From: Pseudomonas sp. SLFW | GTDB lineage: Bacteria; Pseudomonadota; Gammaproteobacteria; Pseudomonadales; Pseudomonadaceae | Assembly: GCF_009905615.1 (NCBI RefSeq) | Contig: NZ_JAAAKW010000007.1 | Span: 1-64,000 of the forward strand | Direction of reading: 5' to 3' | DNA length: 64,000 bases | Shown here: positions 57,969 through 64,000 of the stretch, one piece after another | Layout: every line of letters starts with the position of its first letter | Numbering within the stretch: position 1 is the first letter of the stretch | Program-made: the position numbers and the translations under genes | The notes under the pieces: generated by a model | Told to the model about the DNA's origin: nothing | The model's database searches: none | Seen by the model: the letters and a program-made list of their open reading frames with translations, nothing else

Positions 57969-58340
57969 TTACCCGAATGCGCCGAGGAGAGCCCCGACTG
58001 TGAGCACACCAAAGAACCCCACGCCTGTGAACCGCATCGGGAGGTACACCCATCGCCTATGCCGAAGGGAAAGGCTGTTCACTTGCTCAACATCGATCAA
58101 GCCTTTTCGTTCAAGAAGCAGAGGAGACCCCAGCACCAGCCTGAGCATTGAATACCGGTACATTCTCCCGGCATGACTGTACGGCCCCCAGAATTTTCTA
58201 GCGTCAGTGACCAGTTTGCAGCTGTACAAATGCCGTTCAATCTCGGGGAGGATGAAATAGGCGGCGTAGAGCATGAAGAGAAAACCGATGAGCTGCACTA
58301 CCGCAGCCGTAATGCCCGTCCACATCAATAGCGTTACCAA
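57969..58340 (-). CDS. Immunity-like two-TM membrane protein, array position 3
   Basis: The 123-residue protein is assigned a TTG start that overlaps the preceding gene's stop by seven bases, which keeps family length; the ATG at 58325 is the alternative. Membrane segments lie at about 4-27 and 100-120. The core LPEIERHLYSCKLVTDARKF ... GPYSHAGRMYRYSM ... GLIDVEQV is very close to the array's first gene, so these two are a recent duplicate pair. It lies directly upstream of cobG on the same strand. Immunity function inferred. Confidence 0.72.
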   Translation of the reverse strand: MVTLLMWTGITAAVVQLIGFLFMLYAAYFILPEIERHLYSCKLVTDARKFWGPYSHAGRMYRYSMLRLVLGSPLLLERKGLIDVEQVNSLSLRHRRWVYLPMRFTGVGFFGVLTVGALLGAFG

Positions 58341-58708
58341 AGTTTGCCCAGCAGCGCCAAAGCAATCATCCCAACGACGAAACCTCCCAGCCCGATCGTG
58401 TCAGGTATGCAAATCCACCGCCTCAGGTGAGAGGGCACCTGCTTTACCTCGCCGACATCCACCAGCCCATTCTCAAATAGAAGCTCGGTGGATGTCAGCG
58501 CAAGGTTGACTGCCACCAATCTGTATCGTCTACCTACGAAGCCACTGCCGCTCCACAGCAAGCGTGCGTCTTCGACGATTTTGCAACTTTTGAGTTGGGC
58601 TTCAACTTTTTCCAATACGAAGTATTTGACGTAGACATCAATGCAAAAACTCACAACCACAATCACGCCTGATATCAAAGCGATCCATTCCAAAAAACGG
58701 TCACTCAT
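58334..58708 (-). CDS. Immunity-like two-TM membrane protein, array position 2 (orphan)
   Basis: The 124-residue protein starts at the ATG at 58708. It has N-terminal (8-30) and C-terminal (103-121) membrane segments around LEKVEAQLKSCKIVEDARLL and NGLVDVGEVKQVPSHLRRWI. It is the most divergent of the three array members. Its start overlaps by eight bases the stop of a decayed toxin tail, the same geometry as the intact toxin and the first array gene. It therefore probably once guarded a different toxin allele. Confidence 0.73.
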   Translation of the reverse strand: MSDRFLEWIALISGVIVVVSFCIDVYVKYFVLEKVEAQLKSCKIVEDARLLWSGSGFVGRRYRLVAVNLALTSTELLFENGLVDVGEVKQVPSHLRRWICIPDTIGLGGFVVGMIALALLGKLW

Positions 58709-58832
58709 CGCCAATCAACTCGTAGAGCATCGCTCCACCCGCCTCAGTTATAACCGCCGCAGACCTACGGAATGAGCCGTATAAGACGCTAGCCAGAAGT
58801 TACGAGCCAGCTCCGCCTATGAATACAGTGAG
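58701..58832 (-). pseudogene. Remnant of a toxin C-terminus
   Basis: Reading the minus strand in the frame that ends at TGA 58701-58703 gives hydrophobic Gly-rich sequence (LTVFIGGAGS, an internal stop at 58800-58802, then LLASVLYGSFRRSAAVITEA) and the end GGAMLYELIGDE. The intact toxin at 59202-60176 ends STMLYEVIEGE, so the last nine residues match at six positions. The eight-base overlap with the next immunity gene is also identical. I read it as what remains of a toxin gene lost between immunity genes. Confidence 0.6.
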
Positions 58833-58834
58833 GG

Positions 58835-59209
58835 CTACCAAAGCCGTCCTGTAAGCGCCAGCGCCGTCAACATTGTGATAAGGCCGATGCCTCCGATCCT
58901 CGACGGAATGCTTATCCAACGTCGATGCTTTACAGAAAGGCTGCACACTTGTTCGAGATCAATCAGGCCATGCTTGTGCAAAAGCCGGGGAGACGTCAGT
59001 ACCAAGCTGAGCATCGAGTAGCGATACATCCTTCCCGGATGGCTGTACGGGCCCCAAAATCTAATGGCATCTGTAACGATTTTGCAGTTGTACAACCGTC
59101 GTTCAATCTCAGGGAGGACACGGTACGCGGCATAGAGCGCAAGGCAATGTCCAATGAGTAAAAAACCGGCTGAGATAAGAGCAACCCACAATAAGAAAAG
59201 ATCATTCAC
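58835..59209 (-). CDS. Immunity-like two-TM membrane protein, array position 1 (cognate)
   Basis: I choose the GTG at 59209 over the in-frame ATG at 59224: it gives 124 residues like array position 2 and the same eight-base overlap with the toxin stop. Membrane segments are at about 5-27 and 103-121. The middle contains LPEIERRLYNCKIVTDAIRF, GPYSHPGRMYRYSM and GLIDLEQV. Direct overlap with the intact toxin makes it the likely cognate immunity gene. Confidence 0.75.
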   Translation of the reverse strand: MNDLFLLWVALISAGFLLIGHCLALYAAYRVLPEIERRLYNCKIVTDAIRFWGPYSHPGRMYRYSMLSLVLTSPRLLHKHGLIDLEQVCSLSVKHRRWISIPSRIGGIGLITMLTALALTGRLW

Positions 59210-60176
59210 CTTCAATGACCTCATACAACATCGTACTTAACACCTCTCCAGCAACCGAACCGCCCTTGCCAGCCCCCCAGCCAGCCAGCGCACCTCCCGC
59301 GATCCCGCATACGACAACACTCGCGCCACGAGACGGTCCCGCCATCCTCAGACACAGTTGGGCTGCAGCGGGGCCCGCGACAGCTCCACCTTTCCACGCT
59401 ACCGGAATCCCAAGCATCATCTTCCCCACCTCCACAAACTTCGCCTTCGTGCATTGCTGTTCGCGCCCCGTCGAGCAGGCCTCCTTGATTTCCAATCCTC
59501 CGGCGCCAAGGTCCAGCATCACGCCCACGACCGTTCCCGAACTCAGATGACGCGCGACGTTGCCCATGCGTTTGACGTTCTTCGCATAGTTGGCGATCTC
59601 GCCGGTGTGCAGGTATCGCTTACTGGAGATCCCCAGCATTTTCTTGATCGACGAGTTGTTCTTGAGCCCAGTTCCCCAGCGTCCAATCCCCCGTAACAGG
59701 CCGTCGAGCGTGCTGAACAGCGCTTGGCGCTGTGCGAGAAACTGATCTTTGGTGAACACTCCGAAGCGCCATTTCTGATACGCCGTACCGATGTCTTTCA
59801 GCGTGTCCTGCACCTGATTCAGGTGCGTTGCCCACGCCGAGGTCGCACTGCCGACGCCGATGGAGCCGTAGGTCATGATGCTTTGCAGCAAGTCGTAATT
59901 GTGAGTCTGCAGGTGTGCGCTGGCGTTGTTGCTGCCCAAGAGGGTCTGATGGACGTTTCGAGCATGGAACATGAGCATTTCCTCGTCCGGTGTGCACATC
60001 TCCGTTGAGTCGTCACCGACGATGATTAACTCTCCCGGCTTGCCCATGCCCCCCAAGCCGAGGTGAGCGTTGACCCGGTCGAATTTCTGGTGGGCGCGCC
60101 CACCCATCATGAGACCCTCTCGATACCAGGAGAGACTGCGTTTTCCGTCATTGATGAACGCGTAAGGCGTGGACAT
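59202..60176 (-). CDS. Candidate membrane-active toxin/effector, paralogue of the one at 34458-35429
   Basis: I start at the ATG at 60176 (MSTPYAFINDGKRS), matching the paralogue's start; an in-frame ATG lies 11 codons upstream. The 324-residue protein has a LysM-like N-terminal motif (FDRVNAHLGLGGMGKPGELI) followed by CTPDEEMLMFHARNV. The shared centre contains NYDLLQSIMTYGSIGVGSAT, DQFLAQRQALFS and LGISSKRYLHTGEI. The EAC-x3-GRE-x2-CTKAK-x-VE block and a Gly/Ala-rich hydrophobic end follow. No signal peptide or PAAR domain is seen. It overlaps the first of three immunity-like genes and sits between cobG and cobL. Toxin function and delivery are inferred. Confidence 0.72.
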   Translation of the reverse strand: MSTPYAFINDGKRSLSWYREGLMMGGRAHQKFDRVNAHLGLGGMGKPGELIIVGDDSTEMCTPDEEMLMFHARNVHQTLLGSNNASAHLQTHNYDLLQSIMTYGSIGVGSATSAWATHLNQVQDTLKDIGTAYQKWRFGVFTKDQFLAQRQALFSTLDGLLRGIGRWGTGLKNNSSIKKMLGISSKRYLHTGEIANYAKNVKRMGNVARHLSSGTVVGVMLDLGAGGLEIKEACSTGREQQCTKAKFVEVGKMMLGIPVAWKGGAVAGPAAAQLCLRMAGPSRGASVVVCGIAGGALAGWGAGKGGSVAGEVLSTMLYEVIEGE

Positions 60177-60374
60177 GCAGGGATCGTCCTGATCGTTTGA
60201 TGAAGGCAAGGACGATAGGGGTGGGTTTTGGGGGTTGTCAGTAGATGACGCGGGGATTTGGGCGTGACTACGGAAGTTTCAGAAATGCCCTACCTGTCGT
60301 CTTCAAAAACCTTACGAAACAGACGTGAGCGCCAGAAATCTTCTGACAGCCAGTACGACCGCTGGCGCCTGAAT

Positions 60375-60465
60375 CTGTGGGAGCGAATTCATTCGCGAAA
60401 AATATTCCAACCAACAGAGATGTATAGATTGCACCGTCGTCTCGCGAATGAATTCGCTCCCACAG
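60375..60465. repeat. REPIN upstream of cobL
   Basis: The left REP CTGTGGGAGCGAATTCATTC plus GCGA starts at 60375; the inverted right REP (TCGCGAATGAATTCGCTCCC plus ACAG) ends at 60465. It lies between the toxin gene and the cobL promoter region. Confidence 0.93.
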
Positions 60466-60521
60466 AGGATTGCGCCCATCTTTGCGACAGGCCCATGGAC
60501 GACGACGCTCTGCCAGCGCGC

Positions 60522-60527
60522 TATCAT
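60522..60527 (+). promoter_or_regulatory. Putative -10 box for cobL-cbiD-cobK
   Basis: TATCAT lies 65 bases upstream of the cobL ATG, after the REPIN. The surrounding CTATCATGCCCACC resembles the sequences before dusB and dsbD. Confidence 0.35.
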
Positions 60528-60591
60528 GCCCACCTTTATCCACAGGCCTTTCAAACCGGCCTGTCGCAAGCATTGGGTCTGAGGGCAATAC

Positions 60592-61794
60592 ATGTCGCCG
60601 TGGCTGACAGTCGTGGGAATCGGTGAGGACGGCTACAAGGGGCTGGGCAAAAATGCGCGGCATGCGCTGTTGCAGGCGCGTCAGGTGTTCGGCAGCTCGC
60701 GCCAGCTGGACCTGTTGCCGCCGTGCATCCAGGCTGAACGCCGTCAGTGGCCTAGCCCGTTTTCCTTGCAGCCCGTGCTGGATCAGCGCGGTGAGCCGAT
60801 CTGTGTGATTGCCAGCGGCGACCCGATGCTGTTTGGCGTCGGCGTCAGCCTGACACGCCAGGTGCCCATCGAGCAGATGCGCGTGATCCCCTCCCCCTCC
60901 TCCTATTCGCTGGCTGCCGCCCGCTTGGGCTGGGCGTTGCAGGATGTGGTGACACTGTCGGTGGTCGCTCGCCCCTTGGCGGCATTGAACGCGCAACTGC
61001 ATCACGGTTTGCGCCTGCTGGTGCTGAGCAATGACGGACACAGCCCCGCCGCGGTGGCGGCCTTGCTGCGCGAGCGGGGTTTCGGGCCCAGCCACATGAC
61101 CGTCCTCGAACACTTGGGCGGCCCGGCGGAACGCCGTGTGGACGGCACCGCTCAGGACTGGTCGGACCCAGACATCGCGCCACTGAATCTGGTGGCGATT
61201 GACTGCCGCGCCGCGCCAGACACTTTGCGACTGTCGCCCCTCGGCGGACTCCCCGATGACGCGTTTCGTCACGACGGCCAGTTGACCAAACGCGACGTGC
61301 GCGCCATCACCCTCGCCCGTCTCGCGCCCGTGCCTGGCGAGCTGTTGTGGGACGTCGGTGCTGGGTGCGGCTCCATCGGCATTGAGTGGATGCGCGCCCA
61401 TCCCACCTGCCGCGCCATCGCCATTGAGTCCAATGAAGATCGCCATCAACTGATCGAATTCAACCGCGACGCGCTTGGGGTTCCCGGTCTGCAATTGGTG
61501 CGCGGCCGCGCGCCCGACGCGCTTGAAGGGCTGGAACGCCCCGACGCGATTTTCATTGGCGGCGGCGTGACACGACCCGGCGTGCTGGACGGCTGCTGGG
61601 AGCAATTGCGTTCAGGTGGCCGTTTGATCGCCAACGCCGTCACGCTGCAAAGCGAAGCGATGCTGGTGAACTGGCGTGAACGGCATGGCGGCGAGCTGAC
61701 GCGCATTCATATCGCCCACTCCAAGCCGCTCGGCAAATTCGACACGTGGCGTCAGGCGTTGCCGATCACCCTGCTCGAAGCGATCAAGCCCTGA
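60592..61794 (+). CDS. cobL: Precorrin-6Y C5,15-methyltransferase (decarboxylating)
   Basis: The 400-residue bifunctional enzyme joins a CbiE-like methylase (1-200, [20 protein letters not shown]) and a CbiT-like half (about 215-400, [20 protein letters not shown]). It methylates C5 and C15 and decarboxylates the C12 acetate. The stop overlaps the cbiD ATG by one base. In P. aeruginosa cobL is directly divergent from cobG; here the toxin/immunity unit separates them. Confidence 0.96.
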   Translation: MSPWLTVVGIGEDGYKGLGKNARHALLQARQVFGSSRQLDLLPPCIQAERRQWPSPFSLQPVLDQRGEPICVIASGDPMLFGVGVSLTRQVPIEQMRVIPSPSSYSLAAARLGWALQDVVTLSVVARPLAALNAQLHHGLRLLVLSNDGHSPAAVAALLRERGFGPSHMTVLEHLGGPAERRVDGTAQDWSDPDIAPLNLVAIDCRAAPDTLRLSPLGGLPDDAFRHDGQLTKRDVRAITLARLAPVPGELLWDVGAGCGSIGIEWMRAHPTCRAIAIESNEDRHQLIEFNRDALGVPGLQLVRGRAPDALEGLERPDAIFIGGGVTRPGVLDGCWEQLRSGGRLIANAVTLQSEAMLVNWRERHGGELTRIHIAHSKPLGKFDTWRQALPITLLEAIKP

Positions 61795-62891
61795 TGCGCG
61801 ACGAAACCGCCGAGCAACCCGCTCCCCTGCGCAGCGGCCTGACCACGGGCAGCTGCGCCACGGCGACCTCCCTCGCGGCGGCGCGATTGCTCTTGGCAGG
61901 TGAGATGAACGACGCCATCGACATCACGCTGCCCAAGGGCAAGCAGGTGCAGATGCGGTTAGAGTTTTGCCGGGCCATCGAAGGTGGCGCGGAAGCGGGC
62001 ACGATCAAGGATGCGGGCGATGATCCGGACGTCACCCACGGTGCGTTGTTGTACTCGCAGGTGCGGCTGATGTCCGAACCCGGTGTGCGATTCGTCGCAG
62101 GCCCCGGCGTCGGCACCGTGACCCGCCCAGGCCTGGTGCTGGGCGTCGGCGAGCCGGCCATTAACCCCGTCCCCCGGCGCATGATGACCGAGCATCTGAC
62201 TCAGTTGGCGGCTGACCTGAGTTATGCCGGCGGCTTCGAAGTCACGGTCTGCGTGGAAAAAGGCAGCGAGCTGGCGCTCAAAACCATGAACCCGCGTCTG
62301 GGGATTCTGGGCGGGCTGTCGATTCTCGGCACCAGCGGCATCGTCCGGCCGTTTTCCTGCGCGGCCTACATCGCGTCGATTCATCAAGGCATCGACGTCG
62401 CCAAGACCAACGGCTACCAGCACATCGCCGCCTGCACCGGCAACGCCAGCGAAGACACCATGCGCCGGGTCTATGACCTGCCCGACATCGCACTGATCGA
62501 GATGGGCGATTTCGTCGGCGCTGTCCTCAAGCATCTGCGCAAGGTGCCTGTGGATAAACTCAGCCTGTGCGGCGGCTTTGGCAAGATCAGCAAGCTCGCC
62601 GCCGGACACATGGACCTGCACAGCCGACACTCCAGCATCAATCTGGACCAACTGGCGCAATGGGCCGCCGACGTCGGCGCTGACGCCCAATTGCAGCAGC
62701 AGATTCGCGAAGCCAACACCAGTCAACAGGCGCTGGCCATGGCGTCGGCAGTCGGTGTGGCGCTGGGAGATGCGGTGTGTCAGCACGCGCTGGATTTCGC
62801 CCGCAGCGTGGTGCCTTCGCAGGTGCAAGTCGAGGTGTTTGCCATTGACCGGCAAGGTGGCATCGTCGGCCATGCGGGGGCCTTCACATGA
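61794..62891 (+). CDS. cbiD: CbiD-type C1-methyltransferase
   Basis: I start at the ATG at 61794, overlapping the cobL stop; 16 further codons upstream are cobL shadow. The 365-residue protein shows the CbiD start [20 protein letters not shown] and [20 protein letters not shown]. CbiD methylates C1 of (cobalt-)precorrin-5B in the anaerobic route. With CobG present and no cobF visible, CbiD probably replaces CobF here. It overlaps cobK by four bases. Confidence 0.95.
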   Translation: MRDETAEQPAPLRSGLTTGSCATATSLAAARLLLAGEMNDAIDITLPKGKQVQMRLEFCRAIEGGAEAGTIKDAGDDPDVTHGALLYSQVRLMSEPGVRFVAGPGVGTVTRPGLVLGVGEPAINPVPRRMMTEHLTQLAADLSYAGGFEVTVCVEKGSELALKTMNPRLGILGGLSILGTSGIVRPFSCAAYIASIHQGIDVAKTNGYQHIAACTGNASEDTMRRVYDLPDIALIEMGDFVGAVLKHLRKVPVDKLSLCGGFGKISKLAAGHMDLHSRHSSINLDQLAQWAADVGADAQLQQQIREANTSQQALAMASAVGVALGDAVCQHALDFARSVVPSQVQVEVFAIDRQGGIVGHAGAFT

Positions 62892-63610
62892 CGCGCATCC
62901 TGCTGCTGGGCGGCGTGACGGAAGCATTGGCCATCGCCCGAACCCTGGGGCCACAACACATCTACAGCCTCGCGGGCGTAGGTCGTGTACCCAACGATCT
63001 GCGCTGCCAAGTGCGCGTCGGCGGCTACGGCGGCGCGGAAGGCCTGGCGCAATTCGTACGCGATGAAGGGATTGGTCTGATCCTCGATGCGACGCATCCC
63101 TACGCCGCGCAGATCAGTCAGAACGCCGCCACTGCCGCCATCCTGACAGGCATTCCCTGCTGGGGCCTGCGTCGCCCTGCCTGGCAAGCCGGTCCCGACG
63201 ACAATTGGCGAGAGGTCTCGGACTGGGCAGAACTCATCACGGCACTCGCCCCCTTCAAACGCCCACTCTTCACACTGGGCCGCGAGCCGCTGCAACACCT
63301 GCACGAAATCCCCGACCACCAGTTCTGGACCCTCCGCGCCCTCGACGTCTACCCCGGCAACGCACGCTGCGAAGTCATCGGTGCGCGCGGGCCGTTTCAC
63401 CTTGAGGACGAGCGTGAGTTGTTCGAGCGTCGCCGAATCGATGTGCTGATCAGCAAGAACAGCGGGAGCAGTGCGACAGAGCCCAAGCTGGAAGTGGCGC
63501 GGGAGCGTGGGGTGCCGGTGTTGGTGCTGAAACGGCCGAAGTTGGCAGCGGTGGATCGGGAGTTCTGGAACGCCGTGCAGGTTTTATCTGCGTTGCAAGA
63601 CTTTTCCTGA
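62888..63610 (+). CDS. cobK: Precorrin-6A reductase
   Basis: The 240-residue NADPH-dependent enzyme reduces precorrin-6A. Family blocks are [38 protein letters not shown] and the C-terminal [20 protein letters not shown]. It is last in the cobL-cbiD-cobK operon, with ATGA coupling to cbiD. Confidence 0.95.
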   Translation: MTRILLLGGVTEALAIARTLGPQHIYSLAGVGRVPNDLRCQVRVGGYGGAEGLAQFVRDEGIGLILDATHPYAAQISQNAATAAILTGIPCWGLRRPAWQAGPDDNWREVSDWAELITALAPFKRPLFTLGREPLQHLHEIPDHQFWTLRALDVYPGNARCEVIGARGPFHLEDERELFERRRIDVLISKNSGSSATEPKLEVARERGVPVLVLKRPKLAAVDREFWNAVQVLSALQDFS

Positions 63611-63717
63611 TCCATCCCAAATCGCTGCAAATTCATCAGCAACACGACGAACGCTCCGACTTCTTTCGTCTGCTTCGCCTGACTTCGAAAAAAAGCCTTA
63701 CGGAATATCTTTTCCGC

Positions 63718-64000
63718 ATGATTTTTTTCGAACGTTCTACCTCATTCTCGGCTTGGTTAAAGTCGCTAAAGGACAAAACTGGCCAACGACGCATTCTTGC
63801 GCGACTCGACGCCGCTCAAGAGGGGCATTTCGGGGATTGCCAACCGGTTGGCAGCGGAATTTATGAAATGCGAATACATTATGGACCTGGGTATCGGATC
63901 TACTTCATCCGCCGTGGCACCGTTTTGTACCTGCTGCTGATTGGTGGCGATAAATCCACACAGGCGCGTGATATCGATCAGGCCAAGGAAATGGTCAAGA
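63718..64000 (+). CDS. RelE/HigB-like toxin (partial, runs off the right edge)
   Basis: The frame from the ATG at 63718 gives 94 residues without a stop: MIFFERSTSFSAWLKSLKDK, then a helix (GQRRILARLDAAQ), EMRIHYGPGYRIYFIRRG and YLLLIGGDKSTQARDIDQAK. This is the HigB/addiction-module-killer branch of RelE/ParE toxins, usually just under 100 residues, so only the last few are missing. Such toxins cleave mRNA on the ribosome and are followed by an HTH antitoxin gene, expected just past the window. It begins 107 bases after cobK. Confidence 0.85.
   Translation, partial: MIFFERSTSFSAWLKSLKDKTGQRRILARLDAAQEGHFGDCQPVGSGIYEMRIHYGPGYRIYFIRRGTVLYLLLIGGDKSTQARDIDQAKEMVK

Noticed and set aside
53100-60591. 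Cobalamin riboswitch near the cob genes
   Set aside because: No B12-box-like core or expected fold was recognisable by eye in the gaps before cobG, cobL or the paralogue operon. A covariance-model search would settle it.

Overview
The window is a GC-rich Pseudomonas chromosome segment, and the evidence points to the P. syringae / P. fluorescens side of the genus. Gene order from speA through yciH, a NUDIX gene, a DUF2333 gene, gcbA, dsbD, aroQ, accB, accC, prmA, a DUF3426 gene, dusB, fis, purH and purD to retS follows P. aeruginosa PA4839-PA4856 as I remember it. The intergenic REP/REPIN repeats (arms like CTGTAGGAGTGAGC or CTGTGGGAGCGAATTC) are of Pseudomonas type. All assignments come from reading sequence and motifs; no database search was run.

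Layout. (1) 1-8.4 kb: a tad/Flp pilus locus. The leftward operon is rcpC-rcpA-tadZ-tadA-tadB-tadC-tadD-DUF3613 (the last cut by the window edge). Divergent from it are the flp pilin and a receiver-only response regulator. (2) 8.4-12.7 kb: a TpsB-type outer-membrane transporter and a glycine-rich collagen-like lipoprotein, flanked by copies of one repeat. (3) 12.7-20.6 kb: pbpC and a bacterial alpha-2-macroglobulin with a CLEQ thioester, a known partnership in periplasmic defence and repair, with a small membrane protein gene between them. (4) 20.8-24.4 kb: a MATE exporter, a lipoprotein esterase and a short orphan VgrG. (5) 24.7-31 kb: the speA-to-gcbA conserved block. (6) 31-35.4 kb: a lineage-specific insert with an epoxide-hydrolase-like enzyme, a GcvA-like LysR regulator, a PhnZ-like HD protein, and a candidate toxin with an overlapping membrane immunity gene. 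(7) 35.6-50.9 kb: conserved housekeeping genes for disulfide transfer, shikimate and fatty acid synthesis, tRNA and protein modification, and purine synthesis, ending in the RetS hybrid kinase and MarC. (8) 50.9-53.1 kb: three tandem paralogues of unknown function. (9) 53.4-63.6 kb: corrin-ring biosynthesis, cobJ-cobI-cobH-cobG leftward and cobL-cbiD-cobK rightward. The two arms are pushed apart by a second copy of the toxin family with three immunity-like genes and a decayed toxin tail. (10) 63.7 kb to the end: the start of a RelE/HigB-like toxin gene.

The most novel item is the two-locus family of about 325-residue proteins. They have a LysM-like N-terminal motif, a conserved central block and a glycine-rich hydrophobic C-terminus. 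In both loci the toxin gene overlaps the start of a small membrane protein gene of one family, the layout of a toxin/immunity pair. At the cob locus the immunity genes form an array, and the second array gene still follows a broken fragment of a lost toxin C-terminus. I read this as polymorphic toxin turnover leaving orphan immunity genes. Function and delivery route (possibly type VI secretion) are inference.

Other points are the tandem three-paralogue operon with an internal terminator, the collagen-like/TpsB pair that lacks a classical TpsA, the mixed aerobic/anaerobic-type corrin gene set, and several REPINs beside housekeeping genes.
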